Source of the DNA: CAVTWH01 sp963738365
Lineage (GTDB): Bacteria; Actinomycetota; Actinomycetes; Mycobacteriales; Micromonosporaceae
Length of the DNA stretch: 64,000 bases
Direction of reading: 5' to 3'
Assembly: GCA_963738365.1 (NCBI GenBank)
Contig: CAVTWH010000007.1
Coordinates: 1,178,001 to 1,242,000, forward strand
The notes under the pieces: generated by a model
What the model saw: the letters and a program-made list of their open reading frames with translations, nothing else
Databases searched by the model: none
Told to the model about the DNA's origin: nothing
Shown here: positions 15,580 through 23,722 of the stretch, in pieces
How the letters are laid out: each line of letters begins with the position of its first letter
Position numbering within the stretch: position 1 is the stretch's first letter
Translations under genes and position numbers: made by a program

Positions 15580-16119
15580 TCAGGCGTTGGCGGGCAGCCG
15601 CTCCATCAGGTCGCGCAGGTCGTTGGCGTGCTCCTCCTCGTCGGCGAGCAGCTGCTCGATGAGCCGGCGGGTGGTCGGGTCGCCGTCGCCGAGCCAGCGG
15701 GCGATCTCGGTGTAGGTGGAGATCGCGATGCGCTCGGCCACCAGGTCCTCGGCGATCATGTCGCGCAGGTCGGTGCCGGGGGCGTACTGGGTGTGGCTGC
15801 GGCCGGCGAGGATGGCCGGGTTCAGGTCCGGCTCGCCGCCCAGCTGGGTGATCCGCTCGGCGGCCAGGTCGGCGTGGCGCTGCTCGTCGGCCGCGTGCTC
15901 CAGGAACTCGGCGGCCACCGCCGGCCCGTGGACGCCCTGGGCGGTGTAGTAGTGCCGCTTGTAGCGCAGCACGCAGACCAGTTCGGTGGCGAGGACCTCG
16001 TTCAGCACGTCGATCACCCGCTGCCGGTCGGCGCCGTAGGTGGCGGTCACGGCACCCTTGTCGATCTCGGCCCGGGCGTCGGCCCGGATCTTCTCCAGGT
16101 CCAGTGCGAACTCGTTCAT
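15580..16119 (-). CDS. Ferritin-like protein (bacterioferritin/Dps superfamily)
   Basis: A 179-aa four-helix protein. Diiron ligand pattern over the four helices: ELVCVLRYKRHYY, EFLEHAADEQRHADLAAERI, EDLVAERIAISTYTEI and LLADEEEHANDL. Such proteins oxidise and store iron or protect DNA from peroxide. There is no methionine at the haem position of true bacterioferritin that I can point to, so the subfamily is left open. The 267 nt upstream (16120-16386) hold no further gene. Confidence 0.88.
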   Translation of the reverse strand: MNEFALDLEKIRADARAEIDKGAVTATYGADRQRVIDVLNEVLATELVCVLRYKRHYYTAQGVHGPAVAAEFLEHAADEQRHADLAAERITQLGGEPDLNPAILAGRSHTQYAPGTDLRDMIAEDLVAERIAISTYTEIARWLGDGDPTTRRLIEQLLADEEEHANDLRDLMERLPANA

Positions 16120-16374
16120 CTGGCCTCCTTCCGCGCCGGATGACGCTGCGTGATTCAGGTACGGCTTCCCCGCGACGTTACCCCGGGAAGATCGTCACCG
16201 CGCGGTGAACGCGTCCGGCGGCCATCAGCTCTGAGTGCCTATCCAATTACACACCGAATCCACCAGTGGCACGCTGAGCTAGGGAATGGCCACCTTGCGT
16301 CCACATTGACGTGCCAATGTGGGATTCTGCGCCGGATCGGGGCTCTCGGCGGGCAACTCACCGTGACGGGCCAG

Positions 16375-16380
16375 TACCAT
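16375..16380 (+). promoter_or_regulatory. -10 box TACCAT of a leaderless transcript
   Basis: TACCAT ends 6 nt before the ATG at 16387 of the secreted coiled-coil protein gene; this also selects that start over longer in-frame ones. Confidence 0.5.
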
Positions 16381-16386
16381 GCCGGG

Positions 16387-17433
16387 ATGCACATCACTGT
16401 GCCGATCCGACCCGCGTCCCCCGCCAGCCGGTCGACCCTGCGGCGACTGCTGGCGGCCCTGGTCGCCGTCGCCGTCGCCGCGGTCATCCTCACCGCCGCG
16501 CCCGCCCGGGCGTACGCCGACCCGGACGGCAGCGCCAGCCTCACCGACCTGACCGCCCAGCTGGAGGCCGCCTCGCGGGCCTACAACGACGCCAAGGGCC
16601 GGCTGGAGGTGGCCCAGGGCAGGCAGACCGAGATCGCCGGGCAGGCGCAGACCAGCGCCGCCGAGCTGACCGCGCTGCGCGCCCAGGTGCAGTCGCTGGC
16701 CGCCACCATGTACACCCAGGGCCGGCTCAACGGCCTGAGCATCCTGCTCGACGCCGGTACCGCGGACGAGTTCCTGGACCGGGCGACCAACCTGCAGGCG
16801 CAGGCGGAGATCGAGAGCGATCAGCTGCACGACCTGATCGCCGCCCAGCAGCACTACGACCAGCTGCAGGCCGACCTGGCCCAGCAGGTCGCGGTGGCCA
16901 ACAACCAGCTGGCGATGATGGCCAAGCAGAAGAAGGCCGCCGAGGACGCCCTGGCCAAGGCCAAGGCGGGCGCCGCCGACGACGGGCCGTCCGCGTCCGG
17001 CAGCCCGGCCAGCGCCGCGCCGCGCAGCGCGGACGGCAGCTGGCCGGCGGAGAAGTGCAGCCAGGACGACCCGACCACCTCCGGCTGCCTGACGCCGCGC
17101 ACGCTGCACGCCTACCAGGAGGTCAAGAAGGCCGGCTTCACCCACTACGTGTCCTGCTACCGCTCCGGTGGGTCGGGCGAGCACCCCAAGGGTCGGGCCT
17201 GCGACTGGTCGGCGAACGCCAGCACCTTCGTCGATGCCCGGGCCACCGGCGACGACAAGGCCTACGGGGACCGGCTGGCCAGCTGGTTCCTGGCCAACTC
17301 CAGCCGGCTCGCGATCCTCTACGTGATCTGGTACAAGCGGATCTGGCTGCCGGCCACCGGCTGGCGCTCCTACACCGGCGACGGCACGCCCGCCGGGGAC
17401 CACTACAACCACGTACACATGTCGATCCAGTAG
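16387..17433 (+). CDS. Secreted coiled-coil protein with C-terminal D-Ala-carboxypeptidase-like domain
   Basis: A 348-aa exported protein. The signal peptide is about 1-44 (RRLLAALVAVAVAAVI..., cleavage near PARAYA). A coiled coil at 50-205 resembles the PcsB/NlpC-partner type that binds the divisome. A Ser/Ala/Pro linker follows, and a C-terminal domain (about 215-348) with CLTPRTLHAYQEVKKAG, GEHPKGRACDWS, WYKRIW and DHYNHVHMS. The spaced His/Asp residues match the metal-site layout of the ARB_07466-like domain found behind coiled coils in actinobacterial wall proteins. Cell-wall remodelling at division is the likely role. Confidence 0.83.
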   Translation: MHITVPIRPASPASRSTLRRLLAALVAVAVAAVILTAAPARAYADPDGSASLTDLTAQLEAASRAYNDAKGRLEVAQGRQTEIAGQAQTSAAELTALRAQVQSLAATMYTQGRLNGLSILLDAGTADEFLDRATNLQAQAEIESDQLHDLIAAQQHYDQLQADLAQQVAVANNQLAMMAKQKKAAEDALAKAKAGAADDGPSASGSPASAAPRSADGSWPAEKCSQDDPTTSGCLTPRTLHAYQEVKKAGFTHYVSCYRSGGSGEHPKGRACDWSANASTFVDARATGDDKAYGDRLASWFLANSSRLAILYVIWYKRIWLPATGWRSYTGDGTPAGDHYNHVHMSIQ

Positions 17434-17441
17434 CGGCAGGG

Positions 17442-18674
17442 TCAGCGCTCCAGCAGGGTGTTCTTCCCGATCACCACGATGCCGTTGTCGGAGACGGTGA
17501 AGCGCTCCCGGTCCTGCTCCAGGTCGACGCCGATCTCCATGCCCTCGGGCACCCGCACGTTCTTGTCCACGATCGCGTTGCGGACCACCGCGTGCCGGGC
17601 GACGTCGACGCCCTCCATCAGCACCGAGCCCTCCACGTGCGCCCAGGAGTGCACCCGCACGTTGGGGGAGACCACCGAGTTCTCCACCAGTGAGCCGGAG
17701 ATCACCGCGCCGGGGGAGACCATCGAGCCCAGCGCCCGACCCAGCCGCTCCTGCCAGCCGTGCACGAACTTGGCCGGCGGCCACGGGCCGTGGTGGGTGT
17801 AGATCGGCCAGTGGTAGTTGTACAGGTTGAAGACCGGGTGGATGTTGATGAGGTCCATGTGGGCCTCGTAGAACGAGTCCAGGGTGCCGACGTCCCGCCA
17901 GTAGCCGCGGTCCCGGTCGGTGCTGCCCGGCACCAGGTTGTCCCGGAAGTCGTAGACATTGGCCTTGCCCTGCTCGACCAGGGTCGGAATGATGTTGCCG
18001 CCCATGTCGTGCTTGCTGGTCGGGTCGGTGGCGTCGGTGACCACCGCCTCGCACAGCGCCTGGGTGGTGAAGACGTAGTTGCCCATCGAGGCGTAGATCT
18101 CGTTCGGCGCGTCGGGCAGGCCGCGGGCGTCGGTCGGCTTCTCCCGGAAGGCGACGATGCGCTGCCCGTCGGCGCCCACCTCGATGACACCGAACTGGTC
18201 GGCCAGCTCCAGCGGCTGCCGGATGCCGGCCACCGTCACCGCGGCGCCGGAGTCGATGTGCGCCTCCACCATCTGCCGGGGATCCATCCGGTAGATGTGG
18301 TCGGCGCCGAAGACGATCACGTAGTCGGGGCTCTCGTCGTTGATCAGGTTCATGCTCTGGTAGATCGCGTCGGCGGAGCCGGCGAACCAGCGCGGGCCCA
18401 GCCGCTGCTGCGCCGGGACCGGCGTGACGTAGTTGCCGAGCAGGGTGGACATCCGCCAGGTCTGGGAGATGTGCCGGTCCAGCGAGTGCGACTTGTACTG
18501 GGTGAGCACCACGATCTTGAGATAACCGGCGTTGGCCAGGTTGCTCAGCACGAAGTCGATCAACCGGTACAGGCCGCCGAAGGGTACGCCGGGCTTGGCC
18601 CGGTCCGCGGTGAGCGGCATCAGCCGCTTCCCCTCGCCGCCGGCGAGCACGATAGCCAGGACCTTGGGTGCCAT
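17442..18674 (-). CDS. glgC: Glucose-1-phosphate adenylyltransferase (ADP-glucose pyrophosphorylase)
   Basis: A 410-aa enzyme making ADP-glucose from glucose-1-phosphate and ATP, the entry step to glycogen and maltose-1-phosphate. AIVLAGGEGKRLMPLTADRA is the nucleotide-binding N-terminus, followed by KPGVPFGG, the SADAIYQSMN and VVFGADHIYRMD regions and a C-terminal left-handed beta-helix with NSVVSPNVRVHSWAHVEGSV. The ATG at 18674 gives the family start MAPKVLAIVLAGGEGKR; a longer frame upstream is not needed. It lies 7 nt after a -10-like TAACGT and is divergent from glgM, so both promoters share an 88-bp gap. Confidence 0.96.
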   Translation of the reverse strand: MAPKVLAIVLAGGEGKRLMPLTADRAKPGVPFGGLYRLIDFVLSNLANAGYLKIVVLTQYKSHSLDRHISQTWRMSTLLGNYVTPVPAQQRLGPRWFAGSADAIYQSMNLINDESPDYVIVFGADHIYRMDPRQMVEAHIDSGAAVTVAGIRQPLELADQFGVIEVGADGQRIVAFREKPTDARGLPDAPNEIYASMGNYVFTTQALCEAVVTDATDPTSKHDMGGNIIPTLVEQGKANVYDFRDNLVPGSTDRDRGYWRDVGTLDSFYEAHMDLINIHPVFNLYNYHWPIYTHHGPWPPAKFVHGWQERLGRALGSMVSPGAVISGSLVENSVVSPNVRVHSWAHVEGSVLMEGVDVARHAVVRNAIVDKNVRVPEGMEIGVDLEQDRERFTVSDNGIVVIGKNTLLER

Positions 18675-18762
18675 GTCCGGAACGTTATCCACCGGAAACC
18701 CCGCGCACCAGCCGGGCGGCGAAGAACGGTGCCGGACCACCCGATCAGTTAGGGTTCCGGAC

Positions 18763-19959
18763 GTGTCCGATTCACTGCGCGTCGACCTGCTGACCCGGGA
18801 GTACCCGCCGGAGGTCTACGGCGGCGCCGGCGTGCACGTCGAGTACCTCGCCGAGCACCTGCGCCCCCTGGCCGACGTGCGGGTGCACTGCTTCGGCGCG
18901 CCACGTGCCCAGCCCGGGGTACGCGCCTACGGCGAGCCGCCCGGCCTGGCCGGCGCCAACCCGGCGCTGGTCACCCTGGGCGTGGACCTGGAGATGGCGG
19001 CCGGCTGCGCGGGTACCGACCTGGTGCACAGCCACACCTGGTACGGCAACCTCGCCGGCCACGTAGCCAAACTCCTGCACGGCGTGCCGCACGTGGTCAC
19101 CACGCACAGCCTGGAGCCGCTGCGCCCGTGGAAGGCCGAGCAGCTGGGCGGCGGGTACGCGCTGTCCAGCTGGGCCGAGCGGACCGCCGTCGAGGCGGCC
19201 GACGCGGTGATCGCGGTGAGCGCCGGGATGGGCCGCGACGTGCTGGCCGCCTACCCGGCCGTGGACCCGGCGAAGCTGCACGTGGTGCACAACGGCATCG
19301 ACACCGCCCAGTACGCCCCGGACCCCGCCCGGGACGTCACCGACCGGCTGGGCATCGACCCGGACCGGCCCAGCGTCGTCTTCGTCGGCCGGATCACCCA
19401 CCAGAAGGGACTGTCCTACCTGCTGCGCGCCGCGCGTACGCTGCCGGCGGCGGCCCAGCTGGTGCTGCTGGCCGGGGCGCCGGACACGCCGGAGATCGCC
19501 GCCGAGGTGACCGGCCTGGTGGACGAGCTGCGCGCCGCCCGGGACGGCATCGTCTGGGTACCCGAGATGCTGCCCAAGCGCGACGTGATCCAGATCCTGA
19601 CGCACGCCACCGTCTTCGTCTGCCCGTCCATCTACGAGCCGATGGGCATCGTCAACCTGGAGGCGATGGCCTGCGAGACGGCGGTGGTGGCCACCGCCAC
19701 CGGCGGCATCCCCGAGGTCGTCGCGGACGGCGAGACCGGCCTGCTGGTGCCGATCGAGCCGGGCGACGACGGTACCGGCGCGCCGGCCGACCCGCAGCGC
19801 TTCGTGGCCGACCTGGCGACGCGGATCAACTCGCTGGTCGAGGACCCGGCGCGGGCCGCCGCGCTGGGCCGCGCCGGCCGGCAGCGGGCCATCGGGCAGT
19901 TTTCCTGGCCGGCCATCGCCGCCCGGACCATGGAGGTCTACCGCGGAGTCCTGGCCTGA
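18763..19959 (+). CDS. glgM: Alpha-maltose-1-phosphate synthase / glycogen synthase, actinobacterial type
   Basis: A 398-aa GT-B glycosyltransferase. REYPPEVYGGAGVHV near residue 12 is the actinobacterial form of the N-terminal glycogen synthase signature, followed by HNGIDT, FVGRITHQKGLSYLL and the acceptor-side motif SIYEPMGIVNLEAMACETAV (E-x7-E). In mycobacteria this family (GlgM, formerly annotated GlgA) joins ADP-glucose to glucose-1-phosphate to make maltose-1-phosphate for GlgE. Presence of glgE nearby favours that role. GTG 18763 is 7 nt after TAGGGT, so probably leaderless. Confidence 0.93.
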   Translation: MSDSLRVDLLTREYPPEVYGGAGVHVEYLAEHLRPLADVRVHCFGAPRAQPGVRAYGEPPGLAGANPALVTLGVDLEMAAGCAGTDLVHSHTWYGNLAGHVAKLLHGVPHVVTTHSLEPLRPWKAEQLGGGYALSSWAERTAVEAADAVIAVSAGMGRDVLAAYPAVDPAKLHVVHNGIDTAQYAPDPARDVTDRLGIDPDRPSVVFVGRITHQKGLSYLLRAARTLPAAAQLVLLAGAPDTPEIAAEVTGLVDELRAARDGIVWVPEMLPKRDVIQILTHATVFVCPSIYEPMGIVNLEAMACETAVVATATGGIPEVVADGETGLLVPIEPGDDGTGAPADPQRFVADLATRINSLVEDPARAAALGRAGRQRAIGQFSWPAIAARTMEVYRGVLA

Positions 19960-20538
19960 CTACGCCTCCGCGGGGCTGTCCCGGCCGCTGAGGATCTCCT
20001 CCTCGCCGGTGTGCCGTCGCAGGTGGACGAAGCCGAGGATGGTCAGCACCAGCATGATCGCCCCGAGCACGAACGAGGAGATCGACGCGATCAGCGCGAT
20101 GGACGCGATCGTGTCGAAGGCGTAGGCGTTGAGCAGCAGCCCGCGCAGCGTCTCGCCCTGGAACAGGGTCTGCGCCTGCTTCTGCAGGGCGACGTTGGTC
20201 GGGTCGGCCTGCAGCGCCGTACTGACCTGCGAGTAGGTCTTGCCGCCGGCGACCTCGTCCAGGTGTACCCCGATGAAGTGGTCGGCGTAGGCCTGCGCCT
20301 GCTTGCCGGTGGTCAGCTGCTGGCCGGCGTACTGGTTGAGGTACGGGCCGACCTTCGGGTCCTCCAGTGCCTTGCTGCCGGCCGGCGGGAAGTAGATCTG
20401 CTGGGCGGCCAGCTGGTCGTGCACCTGCCCGTGGGCGAAGTTGTAGCCCCACAGCAGCAGCGCCCCGGACAGCAGCAGCACCACCGTGAGGACCAGCCCG
20501 ACACCGGTCAGGATCAGGTCGAAGGTTCTGCGGCGCAT
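19960..20538 (-). CDS. Two-helix membrane protein with large outside loop
   Basis: A 192-aa protein. Transmembrane helices lie at about 9-31 and 143-168, with a roughly 110-residue, probably extracytoplasmic, helical domain between them (HGQVHDQLAAQQIYFPPAG...). The tail is acidic. This layout is common for unnamed actinobacterial proteins; function unknown. The ATG follows AGGGGGATGAC. Its stop codon abuts the glgM stop, so the two genes converge with no gap. Confidence 0.82.
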   Translation of the reverse strand: MRRRTFDLILTGVGLVLTVVLLLSGALLLWGYNFAHGQVHDQLAAQQIYFPPAGSKALEDPKVGPYLNQYAGQQLTTGKQAQAYADHFIGVHLDEVAGGKTYSQVSTALQADPTNVALQKQAQTLFQGETLRGLLLNAYAFDTIASIALIASISSFVLGAIMLVLTILGFVHLRRHTGEEEILSGRDSPAEA

Positions 20539-20904
20539 GTCATCCCCCTGTAGTCGCTTCGTTCACGGGGGTGCCGGGCGGCGGTCGCCGTCCGGATGGA
20601 GATCGCGGATTCGCCGAGTTTAGGCAGGCCGGCCCCCGCCGGGCCGCCGATCGGCCGCGGTTACCCCATTCGGTGTCGTCCGGGCCGGCCACCGTTAAGA
20701 TCACTGACCCATGGAGTACGCCCCGTGAAGGCCGACCACCGCCGCCGCCGGCCCCGGCCCGCCGCGCTGCCCGCCGTCCGGCTGACCCGCCCTGCGCCAC
20801 CGGCAGCCCTCGCCACGGCCGGAGTAGCCCCGGCAGCCGCCCTCGCCGCGGCCGGAGTAGCCCCGACCGCAGCGCAGCCGGCCGGGCTGGGTCAGGATAG
20901 GGGC
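20539..20904. other. Intergenic region upstream of glgE
   Basis: No gene supported. An in-frame GTG at 20725 would give glgE a 60-residue Pro/Arg/Ala-rich extension, but that segment looks like low-complexity GC-rich DNA and no ribosome site precedes it. GTTAAGATCACT at 20695-20706 may belong to a promoter. Confidence 0.5.
20801..20864. repeat. Two tandem imperfect 30-34 bp repeats before glgE
   Basis: Two head-to-tail units, each starting CGGCAGCC and ending GGCCGGAGTAGCCCC. They differ by a 3-nt insertion and a few substitutions. They may be a regulatory repeat or slippage product. Confidence 0.6.
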
Positions 20905-22860
20905 ATGCGGTTCCCGATCGAGGACGTGACCCCGTGCGTGGCCGGCGGCCGGTACCCGGCCAAGGCGGTGGTCGGCGAACTGGTGCCGGTCAGCGCCCTG
21001 GCCTACCGGGAGGGGCATGACGCGCTCGGCGTGCAGGTCGCCTGGACCGGGCCGGACGGCGTGGACCGGCCGGTGCGCCGGATGAGCCCCGGCGAGACCG
21101 GGTCGGACCGCTGGCACGGCGCCATCCAGCCGGACGCCACCGGCACCTGGACCTTCGCCGTGCAGGCGTTCGCCGACCCGTACCTGACCTGGCGCAGCTC
21201 GATCGTCAAGAAGGTCGACGCCGGTCAGGGCGTGGGCGAGCTGGCCAACGACCTGGAGCTCGGGGCGCGGGTGCTGGACCGGGCGGCGCAGGACTGTCCC
21301 GCCGCCCGGGCCGCCGAGGTGAGCGCGGCGGCGGCGGCGCTGCGCGACCGGGGCGCCCCGCTGGTCGACCGGATCTCCCCGGCGCTGGAGCTGGCCGACC
21401 TGCTCTGGGAGTATCCGGTCCGCGACCTGCTGTGCGCCGCGCCGCCGGTGGAGGTCTACGTGGACCGCCAGCGGGCGCTGTTCTCCGCGTGGTACGAGAT
21501 GTTCCCGCGCTCGGAGGGGATCGTGGTGGCCGGCGGGGAACCGCAGCACGGCACCTTCGCCACCGCCGCCCACCGGCTGCCGGGCATCGCCGCGATGGGC
21601 TTCGACGTGCTATACCTGCCGCCGATCCACCCGATCGGCCGGGTGAACCGCAAGGGGCGCAACAACTCCCTCACCGCTGCCCCCGGCGACGTCGGCTCAC
21701 CCTGGGCGATCGGCTCGCCGGAGGGCGGGCACGACGCCATCCACCCGCAGCTGGGTACCCTCCAGGAGTTCCGCGCGTTCATCGCCGCGGCCGCCGGGCA
21801 CGGCCTGGAGGTGGCGATGGACCTGGCGCTGCAGTGCGCGCCGGATCACCCGTGGGTGGCCAAGCACCCGGAGTGGTTCACCACGCTGCCCGACGGCAGC
21901 ATCGCCTACGCGGAGAACCCGCCGAAGAAGTACCAGGACATCTACCCGGTCAACTTCGACAACGACCCGGAGGGTATCCGGGCCGAGGTGCTCCGGGTGG
22001 TGCTGCACTGGGTGGCGCAGGGCGTCAAGGTGTTCCGGGTGGACAACCCGCACACCAAGCCGGTGGAGTTCTGGCACTGGCTCATCTGGACGGTGAAGCG
22101 GGACCACCCGGAGGTGCTGTTCCTGGCCGAGGCGTTCACCGCGCCGGCCATGATGCACGGGCTGGGCAAGGTCGGCTTCAGCCAGTCCTACACCTACTTC
22201 ACCTGGCGGACCAGCGCCCCCGAGCTGCGCCGGTACTGCGAGGAGCTGGTCGCCTCGGCCGACCACATGCGCCCCAACTTCTGGCCCAACACCCCGGACA
22301 TCCTGCCCGCGCACCTGCAGCACGGCGGGCCGGTGATGTTCAAGATCCGGGCGGTGCTGGCCAGTATGCTCAGCCCTTCCTGGGGCATCTACTCCGGCTA
22401 CGAGCTCTACGAGCACATCCCGCGCCCGGGCGCCGAGGAGTACAACGACAACGAGAAGTACCAGCTGCGCCCCCGCCCGTGGGCGGCGGCCGAGGCGGCC
22501 GGCGAGTCGCTGGCGCCGTTCCTGGCCCGGCTCAACGCCATCCGCAACGCCAACCCGGCCCTGCACTGGCTGCGTAACCTGCGGTTCCACGAGCTCGACA
22601 ACGACGCCATGCTGTGCTGGTCCAAACGGGACCCGGACACCGGCAACACCGTCCTGGTGGTGTGCACCTTCGACCCGGGCCGGGTGCAGTGGGCCAACGT
22701 CACCCTGGACATGCCGGCGCTGGGCTTCGACTGGCACGAACACTTCGACGTACGCGACCAGCTCACCGGGGCGGCCTTCGAGTGGAGCCAGCACAACGCG
22801 GTACGGCTGGACCCGTTCGGCGAGCCGGCGCACATCCTCACCGTGCACCCGCACGGCTGA
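20905..22860 (+). CDS. glgE: Alpha-1,4-glucan:maltose-1-phosphate maltosyltransferase
   Basis: A 651-aa GH13_3 enzyme that transfers maltosyl units from maltose-1-phosphate to alpha-1,4-glucan. The N-terminal domain opens with RFPIEDVTPCVAGGRYPAKA, the usual GlgE start. Catalytic landmarks: nucleophile Asp in FRVDNPHTKPVEFW, acid Glu in FLAEAFTAP, third Asp in WPNTPDIL, and the phosphate-site block YNDNEKYQLRPRPW. All are present, so the enzyme should be active. Its substrate comes from GlgM and from Mak, both encoded here. ATG 20905 was chosen for homology and the AGGATAGGGG just upstream. Confidence 0.96.
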   Translation: MRFPIEDVTPCVAGGRYPAKAVVGELVPVSALAYREGHDALGVQVAWTGPDGVDRPVRRMSPGETGSDRWHGAIQPDATGTWTFAVQAFADPYLTWRSSIVKKVDAGQGVGELANDLELGARVLDRAAQDCPAARAAEVSAAAAALRDRGAPLVDRISPALELADLLWEYPVRDLLCAAPPVEVYVDRQRALFSAWYEMFPRSEGIVVAGGEPQHGTFATAAHRLPGIAAMGFDVLYLPPIHPIGRVNRKGRNNSLTAAPGDVGSPWAIGSPEGGHDAIHPQLGTLQEFRAFIAAAAGHGLEVAMDLALQCAPDHPWVAKHPEWFTTLPDGSIAYAENPPKKYQDIYPVNFDNDPEGIRAEVLRVVLHWVAQGVKVFRVDNPHTKPVEFWHWLIWTVKRDHPEVLFLAEAFTAPAMMHGLGKVGFSQSYTYFTWRTSAPELRRYCEELVASADHMRPNFWPNTPDILPAHLQHGGPVMFKIRAVLASMLSPSWGIYSGYELYEHIPRPGAEEYNDNEKYQLRPRPWAAAEAAGESLAPFLARLNAIRNANPALHWLRNLRFHELDNDAMLCWSKRDPDTGNTVLVVCTFDPGRVQWANVTLDMPALGFDWHEHFDVRDQLTGAAFEWSQHNAVRLDPFGEPAHILTVHPHG

Positions 22861-22921
22861 CTGCCGGCGCGGCCGGTGCGGGTCATGATCCACGGGGCTG
22901 CGCGGCGGCCGGAAGGTGCAC

Positions 22922-22927
22922 TACTGT
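22922..22927 (+). promoter_or_regulatory. -10 box TACTGT of a leaderless transcript
   Basis: TACTGT ends 6 nt before the GTG at 22934, selecting that codon as start of the single-pass membrane protein gene. Confidence 0.5.
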
Positions 22928-22933
22928 GCCGGC

Positions 22934-23620
22934 GTGCAGCCCTACGGTCCACCTGGCTACGGCCCCCCGCCAGCCCCTGCCCGCCCGAAGAAGGGCCGCG
23001 GCTGGGTGACGGTGCTGGTCGTCGTCCTCGCCGCCGTCCTGCTGCTGTGCTGCGCGCCGATCGGCGTGTTCACCACCCGGTACCTGACCTACGAGGCGGG
23101 GCCGCACCACCGGCTGCCCAACGTCTGCGCCGCGCTCGACGGCGACGAGGTGCGGCAGTTCGTCGGTGACGTCGACGGCAAGCACCAGCGCGCCGATGTG
23201 GACGGTGCCCCGCAGGACTCCTGCCTCTGGGTCTCGGCGGCCGAGCCGAAGCGCGTTGTCATGATCCACGCCAACCTCTACGGGCGGCGGTGGAACCGCA
23301 GCAGCCTGGACCAGGCCCGCCGGCTCTACCAGTTGGGCGTCAAGCTCGCCGAGGACAGCGTCGGTGGTCCCGCAGCCGAGCGGCGGCTGATCGCCGGTCA
23401 GCAGGGCGACTGCTTCGCCGGCAGCTCGGAGCTGTCCAACCTGCACTTCGCCTGCCAGTTGCGGGACGGCAACGTGGTGATCGACTTCGACGTGATCGCC
23501 GCCCGGGTCGACCAGTCCCGGTCGAGGATCCTGACCGAATCCGAGCTGTACACCGCGATCAGCACGTTCGTCGACGGCATCGGCCACCAGCTCGCCGAGG
23601 ACCTGATCGAGGACCTCTGA
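22934..23620 (+). CDS. Single-pass membrane protein with Pro/Tyr/Gly-rich N-terminus
   Basis: A 228-aa protein. Residues 1-17 are PYGPPGYGPPP-like, then a helix at about 24-44 (WVTVLVVVLAAVLLLC), then an extracytoplasmic domain of about 180 residues with four cysteines (NVCAALD, SCLWVS, GDCFAGS, FACQLR) that could form two disulfides. The layout resembles DUF3558-like exported domains, but I cannot name a family. It sits between glgE and a GH13 gene without obvious link to sugar metabolism. Confidence 0.8.
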   Translation: MQPYGPPGYGPPPAPARPKKGRGWVTVLVVVLAAVLLLCCAPIGVFTTRYLTYEAGPHHRLPNVCAALDGDEVRQFVGDVDGKHQRADVDGAPQDSCLWVSAAEPKRVVMIHANLYGRRWNRSSLDQARRLYQLGVKLAEDSVGGPAAERRLIAGQQGDCFAGSSELSNLHFACQLRDGNVVIDFDVIAARVDQSRSRILTESELYTAISTFVDGIGHQLAEDLIEDL

Positions 23621-23722
23621 GCAGCGGCGGCCGGCGGCGCGCCGGGCTTCGTCCAGCGGATCACCGCGGTCTTTGACAGACTCGGGGAGCGAGTACCGCA
23701 ACGCACGCGAGGAGCACGATCG

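Noticed and set aside
20725..20904. N-terminal extension of GlgE from a GTG at 20725
   Set aside because: Low-complexity Ala/Pro/Arg sequence including tandem repeats, no ribosome site, and the family start fits 20905.
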